Assembly (NCBI GenBank): GCA_029378245.1
Contig: JARKIF010000034.1
Span: 496,001-560,000 of the forward strand
Length of the DNA: 64,000 bases
From: Roridomyces roridus
Lineage: Eukaryota; Basidiomycota; Agaricomycetes; Agaricales; Mycenaceae
Reading direction: 5' to 3'
Of this stretch, positions 34,459 to 45,816 are shown piece by piece. Position 1 is the stretch's first letter. The number at the start of each line of letters is the position of its first letter. Under the pieces are notes generated by a model. It was not told the origin of the DNA and searched no databases. It was given only the letters and a program-made list of their open reading frames with translations. The position numbers and the translations under genes were made by a program.

Positions 34459-35721
34459 ATGGCCGACAGTAGTGGATCGCATCGTCTCGACCTTAGAGTC
34501 GGAGGCAAGTACCGACTCGGTAAGAAGATCGGGTCAGGCTCGTTCGGTGCGTTGAATTATAATCTGCCTCGATTATCCTCTCTCTGACTGTGCGGTCTCC
34601 TAGGTGACATTTACCTCGGTATAAACATCATTTCTGGCGAGGAAGTCGCCATCAAGCTCGAGTCTGTAAAGGCCAAGCACCCCCAGCTCGAGTACGAGTC
34701 CAAGGTTTACAGGACCCTCGCCGGCGGCGTGGGCGTGCCCTTTGTCCGATGGTTTGGCACCGAGTGCGATTACAACGCGATGGTTTTAGACCTCCTGGGT
34801 CCTTCTCTCGAGGACCTCTTCAACTTCTGCAACCGCAAATTCAGCCTCAAGACGGTCCTTCTGCTCGCGGACCAGCTCGTGAGTCACTCCGAGTCTTTCT
34901 TGTTCCCTTGCTTACGCCACATGTCAGATCTCGAGAATCGAGTACATTCACTCTCGCAACTTCATTCACCGCGACATCAAACCTGACAATTTCTTGATGG
35001 GCATTGGAAAGCGCGGCAACCAGGTCAACGTTATCGACTTTGGTCTGGCCAAGAAGTTCCGTGACCCCAAGACTCATCTGCACATCCCGTACAGAGAGAA
35101 CAAGAATCTGACTGGCACTGCTCGTTACACGTCGATCAACACCCATCTCGGCGTTGAGCAGGCTCGCCGCGACGACCTCGAGTCCCTCGCTTATGTTCTC
35201 ATGTACTTTTTGCGTGGCGCACTGCCGTGGCAAGGTCTCAAGGCCGCAACCAAGAAGCAAAAGTACGATCGCATCATGGAGAAGAAGATGACCACCCCTA
35301 CCGACCTCCTTTGTCGCGGGTTCCCCAACGAGTTTGGCATCTTCCTCAATTACACCCGTGCACTCCGCTTTGACGACAAGCCGGACTATTCTTACCTCCG
35401 CAAACTCTTCCGCGACCTATTCGTGCGCGAGGGGTATCAATACGACTACGTCTTCGACTGGAGTGTTCAGCGCAGCGCCCAAGACGATGGCTCTACCGGC
35501 ACGAGCAAGGCCGCCGCTACCACGTGCCGTAAAGTTGCCCCGGAGGAAGAGGACCCCCGCACTAGCGACAGAATGTAAGCTCACTCTCCTTTCCCTCTCG
35601 TATCATCTTATTAACTGCTTCGATTGTTAGGCTCCGTTCTCACACTCGTCAGGCGCAGCAGGCTACTCCGGGAGCTGTTGGTCAGCAACGCCCGCGTCCC
35701 CGTGAGGCTGAGCTCTGGTAG
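34459..35721 (+). CDS. Casein kinase I, delta/epsilon (Hrr25-like) type, copy 1
   Basis: Four exons are predicted: 34459-34546, 34604-34878, 34928-35573 and 35631-35721. The first join gives the glycine loop IGSGSFGDIYLG. Next are the lysine in EVAIKLES, the catalytic loop [20 protein letters not shown] (DFG) and the CK1-specific [15 protein letters not shown] in place of the usual APE. The C-terminal tail is short and ends [16 protein letters not shown]...REAELW. CK1 enzymes phosphorylate pre-phosphorylated Ser/Thr sites and act in DNA repair, trafficking and ribosome maturation. The kinase is intact. It has a close paralog at 41,934 with the same intron positions, so the pair arose by segmental duplication. 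Confidence 0.93.
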
Positions 35722-35749
35722 AGGACTCTCCAATCGTTTTCATCGCTGG

Positions 35750-35832
35750 AGAGGGTGTACGGGCTCTGCGTCCCGAGAGTGGCTGAGCAACTGGGGGAGG
35801 AGGGCAGGTGCAGAGGTTTTTGCTCGGCCGAG
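35750..35832 (+). promoter_or_regulatory. Conserved 3' UTR block after CK1 copy 1
   Basis: About 83 nt after the stop codon are nearly identical to 43195-43277 behind the second CK1 gene, including GTGGCTGAGCAACTGGGGGA. Non-coding sequence this similar between paralogs whose introns have diverged suggests selection, for example on RNA stability or localisation, or recent conversion. Confidence 0.5.
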
Positions 35833-35839
35833 AGGCGGA

Positions 35840-37378
35840 GGGAGAGGGGACAGTCTTCATGAGCATCAGGGAACAGCAGTGGGCTGTAGCCCCGTCTCAC
35901 CTGGTGCAGACAATTGCATGCTTGGATACGTCAGCAACACAACACATCCACCGGCGCTTTCCATCACCACTACGACCGGTTCACTGCTATTTCAAGCAGG
36001 GCGCGACACGATATAGCACCTCCTCCATTCTCCACACGACACCAACGTATATATCATATTCCACCTCGCAAGGTGCCATATACAACTCCCTACGGACGCC
36101 GTTTCTTTTCAAGCTGGTGATGTTCTCATCGCCAGCCGCCTTTGTCCCTCTCCCTCCCTCCTCGTCGTTTGTTACTACATCTCATTCATCATCATTGCGC
36201 CCTGGGATTCTTACAACTCGAATTCTCCCCCTGTACTCGATACGATACGAATCTTTTCTACCTACCACGCTCCTTACATCTTTCCCCATCTCCCTAATGA
36301 CCCCCCGTGCCTCCTTTTCTTCCTGGGCTTTGTGTTACTGGCATTTGTTGTCCTCCGCCGTTTGACGAGCGCGAGAGGGCTTCCGGTGGATGTTGGTGGG
36401 TGTGGAGAGCAAGATGGTAGTAGCTGTAGAGGTTACTTGGTGCGGTTGTATTTGCTTCATTGAATTGGTGAACAATATTGAAAAAAAGGTAGTTGCGAGG
36501 GGAGATGGCCTCGCTGGGCGACTCAACGCCCCAGTCCTTATTTGGCAATTTTCGATGGCAGCACGTGCCAGTGAAAATCTGAGCACCTGGTCCCAAGCAA
36601 GGGGTGTATTTCGGAAGAACAGAATTCATCCGCCACTTGACAATCTCCTTTCGGCCTACAGCAAGCTGGAGGACGCACTCGAAGAAATCGGGAAAACGTC
36701 GCTGGGTTCCGAGTCCGATTTTGGGATTGTCATTTTTGGATTAAATCAGCTCGACACAGCTGTAATACGCTATCGAGCGTGTTTGAGAGGATTCAGCGCT
36801 GGCTCTTAGATTAACGCTATGACATTCGAACCAAACATGGGATGCAGCTCGTGCGCAACTTTGACATAACGTTGCACCCGCTCATCGAGAAATTTATAAT
36901 CTGGCCATCGGTTCCGGAGTAGATGGTATTACAACCCAAATAAATAATGATGTACAGCGCTGGGTAAGGTGTTACAATGGAATAGAAAGTCCGAGCCAAG
37001 CAAGATATAGTGTAAATCTTCAAAATCTTCAGGCCCTTCGCTTCACCCATCCCAATTGACACCCTGCTCACCCCATGCCCAGACCTCCTTCAACCCGTAG
37101 ACCGCTCTCCATCAAATCCACCAAACCAAAAGCAGCCCGTCAACCTTCCGCTTGAAGTACTAGGTGCGTCCACGTCGTAAATCTTGCGGTTAGTGACGGC
37201 GAGAGGCGGTGTCGAGGTATGTCGGAGGTCGAGGCGTCCCTTTTCCGGCGGCATATCAAGTCACTCCATCTCCGCTGCTGGTGGATAGAAAAGACGGTCG
37301 GCGGCGGTGAGGATTGAGGGAGGCGGTAGTGGTGAGTGGATGAAGGGACGGATTGGCCGGGGCGGATTGTAGTATACT
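35840..37378. other. Stretch without a convincing gene
   Basis: This stretch is the remaining 3' region of CK1 copy 1 and the 3' side of the membrane-protein gene. ORFs at 35808-36365 and 36390-36809 (plus strand) are long enough to notice, but their composition looks non-coding and I recognise no domain. A pyrimidine-rich region lies at 36,120-36,350. Confidence 0.35.
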
Positions 37379-38858
37379 TTAGGCGCAAGTCGACGCCGGG
37401 TGGCGAAGACGAGCGAGCATCGCCATCCGCGATGGGCTGGGTCGAGGACGACTAGTGGCGAAACGAGCTGCGATGCTCGACAGCGACGGGGGTCGGCTTA
37501 TGTCTGTTGAGCAATTGTCAGACCCGGGTAAGATATGACGAGGAGAAAGACATACCAAACTTGGGCAGGCTCGGGCCGCTAGGCGTATCGAACAGAGCTC
37601 CCTTCTCAATATCATCAAAGAACCCTTCGTACGAGGGCAGCCCTTCATCATCACTCTCGTCCGACAGCGACTCCTGGTGATCGAGCTCCTCCTCGACTTC
37701 CTCGATAAACGCATACGGCTCCTCGGGTTGCTCGCGCTGCGTTGGCCGACTAAACCTCTCACGCAGCATCTCGAAGGGAATCTGCTCCAATAGGGAGACA
37801 AGCGACGGGCGCGGGCGAGTCGGTGGGGCACGGCTGTAGGTCTTCTCCTCTTGAACATACGCAGGCGGCGTCGGTTTGGGGGGTGGCGTAGATGGCACTG
37901 CATGGACGACTGGGTTGGCCGCCTTTCGGGACCTTGCAGCTGCTGCCAGACCACTGACGAACTCCAAGCGAGACGAGTGGAACGTCGGTGGAAACTCGAG
38001 GGTAGATACCTTGTCGTCGTCCACGATGGTTGATGGTTGCTGGTCGACGAGCGTGACAGACTCGTCTTGTAGGGTCCAAGCGACGGTCTTGAGGATCTTT
38101 GAAGTCCGGAGACCCACGAGAGCAGTACCGACGAGATCAAGAATTCTAGAGATGTCTTTCTGCGCAAAAAGAGGATACGGCAGAGGAAAAACTGCGAGAA
38201 CGAGCGTTAGTATGAACAGAAGCTAAAAGCACCAAGCATACCTCGTCCATGATAAATGCCTCTGAACTCAAGGGGCCGAGGGAGGGGGAACCATAAAGCG
38301 ACACTGCGTTCAATTTTCATCTTCTCGTGCTTGCGCGCCTTGATAGCAGCCAGAACCTGTACGATCCCGACAATGAACCGATTGCCTTGATGCGCCATGA
38401 GAGCACGCTGAGGGCGAGGAGCTGCATGCAAAGCGTCAGTACTGAGCAACGCAATGGAAAGCGAACATACCAAAGTAAACTTGCAACGAGAACATCCACC
38501 GTGGAATTGGAAGGCGAATGTTCAGACCCGGGCTTGGACCAGGCGGTGGCAAGAGAAGGAGACGCGGCTTTGGCGGGAGGAGGAGAAGGCTAAGATCGGG
38601 GAGGAGGAGAGTAGTCGATGGAATTGGAGACTTGTGGTTGCGACGGGTGAAGAGCCACCAGACGAGAGCGAGAATGACCAAGTCATGGATGACGAGGACA
38701 GCGATGACGAGGACAATAACAGACGAGAGTGACCACCCGCCAGGTGCAGCAAGGACGCTGTTGACGGCCTGGGGGTGGGCAAGGCCGGAGCAGACAGCGT
38801 TGAACAACTGCCCAGCCAAGAAAGCGATAAAGACGAGGAGGACGTTGGTGGTGGTCAT
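37379..38858 (-). CDS. Hypothetical membrane protein
   Basis: Four exons are predicted, with GT-AG introns near 38,470-38,424, 38,242-38,193 and 37,555-37,506. The N-terminus has two hydrophobic segments (residues VLLVFIAFLAGQLF and VIVLVIAVLVIHDLVILALVWWLF) followed by a Leu/Pro-rich stretch. The middle contains a cytosolic-looking part (APRPQRALMAHQGNRF and on). The C-terminal half is disordered and acidic (EEVEEELDHQESLSDESDDE) with a final basic tail. I recognise no family. Consistent frames across all three splice joins make it a real gene. It may be a small integral membrane protein of fungi with a regulatory tail. Confidence 0.65.
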
Positions 38859-39213
38859 GGTTCTGGGTAAAGATGAGGGAGAGTCGTTTGGCTGGGCAGG
38901 CTTTTATACGTTTGCGCTATCTTGAGACATTGCGATTCGAACAAGTATGGAGAGCATCAAAGTCGCATAACGCGTCCTCCTGCCAAGCTGGGACCAAGTC
39001 GCGTTGATATATCACTCAACACGTAGTTCTGCGTCTTTCTGCGTTTTTTTCGCGGCCTTGACATGAGCCAAACGTCCTCTAGAGCGGTTTTATTCGAAAG
39101 TTAACGTTTTCGATCGGTGCGGATAGAAAATTACATCCGCCATCTCAAGATAGCGTAGAATGAAGAAATATGTATATAAGAAACGATGCCCGACCTCTAA
39201 TTCCCCAGGCTCT

Positions 39214-39880
39214 CATGCCTCGTCTCTCCCACCACCGTCCTCCCTCAAGCATCTTCAACGCCGACGAGGACAGTGGCGAGGTGCGTCCGTCTGCTCCTGC
39301 ACCGTCGAGCTGATATTTTGCAGGCTGGCCGTCGTCAACAGCGTTGTCCATAGACCTCAAGACCTTGCTTTCGTTTTGCTTTCGTGTTGCGTTGCTTTCC
39401 CCCTTAAACAATGGCGTATAGCGTCGGCTACCGGGAGGCCTTCGTCGCACAAACTGCCCGAGGTGAAGGTGGTGGCGCGATTTGAGCGCGGTGACAAGCC
39501 CGGACACCCTACCCATGCCCCTTCCCTCGAACTGGCGGGCCACGGCAAGCCATACGGTACGTCCTTTGCTCCCTATCCAGCGACTCTGACTGACGCCGAA
39601 ATAGAGCACAGACGGTGACCACCGGGAGGTCCATCGTAGCTCACGCCAGAGGTGCAGGTGGTGGCGCGATTTGAGTGCGGTGACAAGCCCGGACACCCTA
39701 CCCATGCCCCTCCCTCGAACCTAGCAGGTCGTGGCTGGCCTTCCGGTATGTCTTTCACCATCTTCTTCTAGTTCGCATTGACTGACGACCATGTAGTTGA
39801 CGCAGACCGGGGGGCTGTCGAGGATTTTCCTGGGGGTGGGTTCGCAACCCTCGTGCACCCTTGTCGTGGGCCCCCAGGCT
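39214..39880 (+). other. Possible gene with duplicated exon-like units
   Basis: Two blocks of about 80 nt (39458-39541 and 39640-39720) are near-identical. Each can encode a peptide like VVARFERGDKPGHPTHAP, and each is followed by a possible GT...AG intron (39,557-39,604 and 39,744-39,796). A plus-strand gene starting near 39,214 could use them as repeated exons. A minus-strand ORF (39145-39705) also spans both copies, so the strand is not settled. I recognise no domain. It may equally be a non-coding tandem duplication. Confidence 0.3.
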
Positions 39881-40611
39881 TAAGACCTTCGGGCCGACCA
39901 ATAGCACGTTAATATCGCAGGGTTTGTTCTTCTTTCTCTTCGACGTATAATAGTCCATGCTTTTGTGAATAAATTGGATTCAATGACTACTAGCCTTGAT
40001 TCAATCGTTACTATGAGCACGTCGCACAATGCAAGGAACGCACCTTTTGAACACCTACATCAGCGTCTTTGCCTCCGTGGACTCTTTCTCGGAGAATTTG
40101 AGTTGTTGTGGTGCGCCAGACCTGGTTTCCAAGAACCAAATTCAAACGGGCATGCCGACGCCGTGGGGATTGCTGAACTGGAGTCTGGAGAGCTGCATTT
40201 AGAGAGTGCTTGCCGAAACAGAAGACGAGGGAAATCCTAGGTTTGAGATGCAGAAGAGCTCAGGGCACTCGAGGGCGACAAGGCGCATTTTTTGCTTGGA
40301 CTTGGACAAGAATAAGAATAAGAATAGGCCTAGGTCCCGCGCGTGGTACGGCCACTCAAGCAAGCCATCTTGATCAGGAGCAAAAGCCGCGTTTGATGAC
40401 TCCCACGGTGCAACTGTTCTCTTCACTACTTCCATCCGGATACGCACTGGCAGTCAGACTTAGACTAGAGCTCGTTCCGCTGTGCATTAAATAATCTTGG
40501 CCTCTCCCTCATGTCAGCACATGCCCCGATTGTTTCTCTCAACGTATCTTTACTCATCTCGTCAGACCAGAGGCCAGAACCTCTGCCCTGGCGCGGCCGC
40601 TTCACGTCGCA

Positions 40612-40928
40612 ATGTATGAACCTGATAAGCCGCCCTCATACTTTAGTGGCGACCCTCTCGCATGCGATCATCACAGTCTTTTCCTAATATTCATGGGCGC
40701 AGAGCGTCCTTTCTTGGAAGGCAATCAAAGGACTGGTTTGTTCATCATCATCTCTTTCTTTCGCATCTAATGTAACCTCACCCAGCCTTCTTTATCGCCA
40801 ACGAGTACCTGAGAGCTATGGTCATCCCCGGCCTCGCAGACGCCGCAAAGTTGGGGAGCGTTTACAGCGCTGTAGCCGATATCGCACACCAACATCTGGG
40901 TGGGCTGCCGGGTAAATCGCAGGTCTAG
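40612..40928 (+). CDS. Predicted small protein (88 aa, two exons)
   Basis: The ATG at 40612 opens a frame that ends cleanly at a predicted 50-nt GT-AG intron (40738-40787) and continues to TAG at 40926-40928. The second exon encodes a regular helical-looking sequence (residues FFIANEYLRAMVIPGLADAA). The product has no recognised domain. Support is the agreement of frame, splice signals and composition only. It could be the tail of a longer gene with an upstream exon. Confidence 0.4.
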
Positions 40929-41933
40929 CCATTTCACTGCAAAGTTACAGCAGTTCCTGTAGATCAAGTACATCATGGCTTTTCTTCTTGCTCGTTTCTT
41001 CTCCCTCCGAAACTACTCAGAATAGCGTCAAGACGAACGGCAATCCGACTGCAAGAATCACCATCACTCTGGGATGTTGCCCGTCAGCTGTCTTCTCGTA
41101 CGGGTCGCCAATTCTGCACTTTGTTCATGACGGATGCAAGACCGCGCGGCGAAGAAAAAACCGCAGAAAGGTTCCTCACCTGTTGCATATACCCGACGAG
41201 GACGATCACCTGGCGGCTTGCGAGGCGATTTACGGCGGACGCAGGGCAGACGCATGACTTTGGGAACCTCTCTCAATCGTTGACCAGATAAGTCAACACC
41301 TCCCACTGCCTCGACTGATAATCTAATCTTCGCTAGGGGTGTCGTGGAGACGGCCGTCGGAGGTGCAGCGCGGAGGCAGTCTGGCAGGCTCGAAATATGA
41401 CTTGAAACCTCCAGATTCTTTTCCTTTGACAACAAGAATAGGTCGGCAGCAATTCCAATGGGTGATAAATGCGTCGAGCGGGAAAGCAACAACAGAAACA
41501 CGATCAGAGCTGAAACGCCACACCAAGTCGTTCTTCGTTATACTGCCTAGGAACGCAGGCACCCACAGCCCTTCCCGCGAATTAGACTTTTTGTTGGTCC
41601 AGACTTTCTCGGCCATACTGAATCTTTGCAGAACGCTTGCTCCTCATTGCCTACTATCCTGTTTTCTTCGCAGTCGTATTTTACGCCAATAGAAATGTTT
41701 ACCAAGTTCCGTCGTTGCCTGAGGGCGTTCAGTGCCGGCAGTAGAGGCAGTAGAGCCTGAGTTGTCCATAAAAGGACTCCGAGAGTGTTTGCCTCTGTAG
41801 TCGCCAAGGCATCATTGATCCTTGCCCGCTTCGGCGCTTCCACCTTTCTCTTTTCTCTTCTGTAATCAACCTTGTCCTCCCACATCCTACCTATCCTCAG
41901 TATTCCCCACCGTTTTCACCTTCCTCGACACAT
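40929..41933. other. Intergenic, promoter of CK1 copy 2
   Basis: About 1 kb upstream of the second casein kinase gene. ORFs at 40988-41257 (plus) and 41064-41501 (minus) overlap each other and have no recognisable product. The last 90 bases before the start are pyrimidine-rich (CTTTCTCTTTTCTCTTCTG), like the promoter of copy 1. Confidence 0.4.
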
Positions 41934-43172
41934 ATGACGGACAGTTCTCATCGCCTGGACCTCAGGGTCGGTGGCAAGTACCGGTTGGGTAAAAAGATCG
42001 GGTCGGGGTCGTTCGGTGCGCCTCGTTGCATCCTCGCCGCATGTTCTGCCCAGCTCATTCTCTCACTAGGTGACATTTACCTCGGTATAAACATCATCTC
42101 TGGCGAGGAAGTCGCCATCAAGCTCGAGTCAGTCAAGGCCAAGCATCCGCAGCTCGAGTACGAGTCCAAAGTCTACAAGACTCTGGCCGGCGGCGTGGGC
42201 GTGCCCTTTGTCCGATGGTTTGGCACCGAGTGTGACTACCATGCCATGGTCATGGACCTCCTCGGCCCCTCCCTTGAGGACCTCTTCAACTTCTGCAACC
42301 GCAAATTCAGCCTCAAGACTGTCCTGCTCCTTGCGGACCAACTCGTGGGTCCGCATTACTGCAAATCTTTCTCGATACTCATGCCACACTCACAGATTTC
42401 GAGAATCGAGTACATTCACTCTCGCAACTTCATCCACCGCGACATCAAGCCCGACAATTTCGTCATGGGGATTGGCAAGCGCGGCAACCAGGTCAACGTC
42501 ATTGACTTCGGTCTTGCAAAGAAATTCCGCGACCCAAAGACCCATTTGCATATTCCGTACAGAGAGAACAAGAATTTGACCGGCACAGCCCGCTACACGT
42601 CGATCAACACTCACCTTGGTGTCGAGCAGGCCCGCCGTGACGATCTCGAGTCCCTCGCCTATGTTCTCATGTACTTTTTGCGTGGCGCACTGCCGTGGCA
42701 AGGTCTCAAGGCTGCGACCAAGAAGCAGAAGTATGACCGTATCATGGAGAAGAAGATGACGACTCCCACGGATCTCCTTTGCCGTGGATTCCCCAACGAG
42801 TTTGGCATCTTCCTCAACTATACTCGTGCCCTCCGGTTCGACGACAAGCCCGACTATTCCTACCTTCGCAAGCTCTTCCGCGACCTCTTTGTCCGGGAAG
42901 GCTACCAGTACGATTACGTATTTGACTGGAGCGTTCAGCGCAATGCCCCTGAAGATGGCTCTACCGGAACGTCCAAGCCTGCTCGTCGCAAGGTTGTCCA
43001 GGAGGAGGAGGACCCCCGTGCCAGTGACAGAATGTAAGCCATCCTCCGTGTGGCCGTTCCTCGTACTGACCTTTAATTTAGGCTCCGTTCCCACACCCGT
43101 CAGGCGCAGCAGGGTACCCCGGGAGCCGTTGGGCAGCAGCGCCCTCGTCCCCGCGAGGCTGAGCTCTGGTAG
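41934..43172 (+). CDS. Casein kinase I, delta/epsilon (Hrr25-like) type, copy 2
   Basis: Four exons are predicted at the same positions as in copy 1: 41934-42015, 42070-42344, 42396-43033 and 43082-43172. The first and second introns happen to lack in-frame stops, so unspliced reading gives a falsely long protein with an insert in the glycine loop. After splicing the kinase has [40 protein letters not shown] and the same C-terminal tail as copy 1 with a few changes (for example tail residues [17 protein letters not shown]). Function as for copy 1. Two nearly identical CK1 genes may differ in expression rather than activity, since promoters and introns differ while coding and 3' UTR are conserved. 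Confidence 0.93.
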
Positions 43173-43194
43173 ATGAGTGCTTGATTGTGCGTCT

Positions 43195-43277
43195 CCAGAG
43201 GGTGTTCGGGTATTGCGTCCCGAGTGTGGCTGAGCAACTGGGGGAGGAGGGCAGGTGCAGAGGTTTTTGCTCAGCGG
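43195..43277 (+). promoter_or_regulatory. Conserved 3' UTR block after CK1 copy 2
   Basis: This is the partner of 35750-35832. It differs from it at only a handful of positions over about 83 nt, directly after the coding region. Confidence 0.5.
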
Positions 43278-44418
43278 AGAGTAGGGTGGGCGCGTCGGGG
43301 GCAAGTGGAATATCGGGCTCAAGAACCCGCTGGCACAGTCACGATTGATTCGGCCGCTTCTTTGTTCAAGAGGCGGGCCCGTCAACCCTCGGTGCGGGTT
43401 TCTCCCATTAGATGCGCGATGTCGCGCAATTCCACCCAACGATAACAACATCATCTTCCGACATTACGCCCGGCCCCAACGCCAGGTGCTGTATATATTT
43501 CCAAGGACGCCTTTTCTTTTCAAGCTGGCAATATCTGCTGGCCGCTTTAATATCCTCATTTGTATATGGACCCCACACCACCCCTTGCGCCCTTTTCTCC
43601 AGCTTCATATTATTGCTACGAGCCTAACCACACTCCTTCCTCCGCTTCTCTATATCTATTACGACCTGGCCCATTTCATTCCATCCATCCATCCCCAACC
43701 AGTACGCGTCCGTACTCTTTTTTACCTTCCCTTTCCTTTGGGTCCCCATAGTCTTTGATACGTATACGCGTTTGTTGTCCTCCCCCTCGTGCGGGAGAGG
43801 GCTTCCGGAGGAGCGGGAGGTTGGTGTGTGGAGGAGACCGGTTTGAGATCATGACGACTTTTTTACGCCCGTGGGCTGCTGGTATATGTATTAGTTAGTT
43901 GTACTGGCTATAACATGTGCCGTTGCCCGAAAACAATTCGCAGACGTATGAGTTGGTGTCCGCCAGCCGACTGCCCTTCGCCTCGAGCGAGCGGTCAACA
44001 ACTTGGATATGAATTGTGTTGCAGAGCCCGCGCCGTCAAGTCGAGGTAAATAAGAGGTCGGTAGATATCCGGTTCTGAGAGGTAACCTCGTCAAATTTGA
44101 TCAGACGCTTCACTCGACATGCAAGGAGAAAATAAGATACATTGAGAGAGAGAGAGATGAAGGACACCGAGGGTATATAACGGTATGTTCGGTATCGTAA
44201 GAGATAAAGTAAAAAAGACTCCAGTCCCGAAGTAGACAAACGGAGAAGGGGAGAAGGATCTGTGATATGAGGACTATAGACTTATTGATTCAGACGCCCA
44301 ATGCGACGTCCAGCAACAATGGCACGGTTTGAAGGAATAGGCAAGGTGCCCCTGGAAAGCGCCAACCAATCGCTACGACAGTTATCAGAATCGGACTCGT
44401 AAAGTCGACAGGCAAAAC
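43278..44418. other. Convergent intergenic region
   Basis: This region lies between the CK1 copy 2 3' end and the kinase gene on the minus strand. It contains a purine-rich (GA)n stretch near 44,143-44,160 and pyrimidine-rich tracts near 43,560-43,760. I see no supported gene. Confidence 0.4.
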
Positions 44419-45816
44419 TCACAAGTTACCCCAAATCCGCTCCTTCTTGATTTCGTGCACCGTCGGCCAGCGATCAAAGGGGTCTAAAAGGAACGCCTGC
44501 ATAGACGAGTGAGTATTGGGGTCCGGAAGCACTACTGGAAGATAACTCGCCTTGGTGGAAAATTCGAAATCAATCCGCTCCAAGAAAGCTTTCCGAAACG
44601 CATTGTGCGCCAAGTCGAGGTGCAACGGCTCAATGTAGGTTGACGTCTCGTCGTCGATGGCCCACGGCAGGACGCCCGTCAAGAACTCGAAAAAGGTAGC
44701 GGCCCAAGACCAGTAGTCGACGCCGTAAGAGTAGCGGTCCGTCTTTGTCTCTGGAGCAGCATAATGCCTTGTGCCCCTAACGTCAGAGTCCAGGCAATGA
44801 GGGTTGCCCGGAGTCGGCCAAAGCAGCGGAAACGAGTCGCCCCCGAGACGCTTGAAGTCACTCCAAATTCTGTCGCCCTTGGCTGTCTTGTTGAAGAGTT
44901 TCGCTACTCCGAAGTCGCCCAGCACGACGTTGCCAAAAGAGTCCAGGAAGATGTTGTCCGGCTTCACGTCGCAATGCACGACCCCGAGTGAATGCAAAGT
45001 GTGGATGGCGAGGAGCTGTTAGGAGGGTTAGGGTGAAGAGAGTTGTGAGGAGGATGAACGCACCAATTGGCCTGCGTAAAAGAAGGCCAGCGGTTGGTCG
45101 AAATACCCGCCAGTAGCTTCCAACTTGGCCAACATCGTACCAGGAAGGTGGTTCTGAACGAAGAGAGTGAGAAACAATCCACAGGTGAATGAAAGCATTA
45201 CCATCACGAGAAGGTAGTCACTGTCGTCCATGTAACTGCCGAGGATGATAGGGAACGGTAGCTGCCTTTTCGTGTCGCGAATCCTATTCATGATGCGAAT
45301 CTCGCCGAGGATGAGATACTGTCCATCCTCGCCGAGGGCTTTCTTCTTGACCCTTTTCACTGCGACTGCTTGGCCGGTGGCTTTGTTGAGACCCCGAAAC
45401 ACTTCGGCGAACCCGCCTTTTCCGATGCAGGGACCCTCGACGATGCTATCTGGGTCCGGACCGACAGTCTCATCTCCGTCGAGAAGGACTATATCCCATT
45501 TGGTAGCAAGTAGTGTAGGCGGTGGCGGTATGGGTGGCGGTGGTGGTGGTGGGGCCAGTTGTGGTGTTGGTGGAGGATTATCTGCAGTCTTCTCGGGCTG
45601 TAAGACGGGGGTGGGAGGTTTTGTCCTCGAAATCGATTTGCGGGCTAGGTGGAATGACCAAACGAGGAGCCGTAAACTTTTCGATGTCGATAGCGGAAGG
45701 GAGGAGGACCGTGATAAATTTGACGCCGATGTAGCGGCCGATTTGGATGGAAGAGTTGAGGGAAAGACGGGTGGCGCGAATGGTGGAGAAGAGGAGGCGG
45801 CGAGGGAGTGCGACAT
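44419..45816 (-). CDS. Protein kinase, left paralog (membrane part lost from frame)
   Basis: Three exons are predicted: 45816-45202, 45153-45064 and 45015-44419. After a Pro-rich linker (residues TPQLAPPPPPPPIPPPP) there is a full Ser/Thr kinase core: GKGGFAEVFRG (glycine loop), AVKRVKKK, VVHCDVKPDN (HCD variant of HRD), VLGDFGVAK (DFG) and YAAPETKTD (APE). The paralog at 46,924-48,867 has a longer N-terminus with a hydrophobic region. Here the homologous residues (GRYIGVKFITV) lie in another frame because of a 4-nt insertion near 45,680. This gene therefore probably starts inside the old N-terminal region, or is becoming a pseudogene. Near the end, an 18-codon stretch has GC...AG borders (44,568-44,515) where the paralog has a GT-AG intron. 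Confidence 0.75.

Noticed and set aside
37518..38117. 199-aa frame treated as an independent gene
   Set aside because: It is the central exon of the membrane-protein gene. Splice joins on both sides continue the frame.
41934..42100. An 18-residue insertion in the glycine loop of CK1 copy 2
   Set aside because: The insert has GT...AG borders at the same place as the first intron of copy 1. It is an intron that happens to be in frame.
42390..43454. 354-aa minus-strand ORF opposite casein kinase I copy 2
   Set aside because: It lies antisense to a strongly conserved kinase. The open frame follows from GC-rich codon bias and encodes no recognisable domain.
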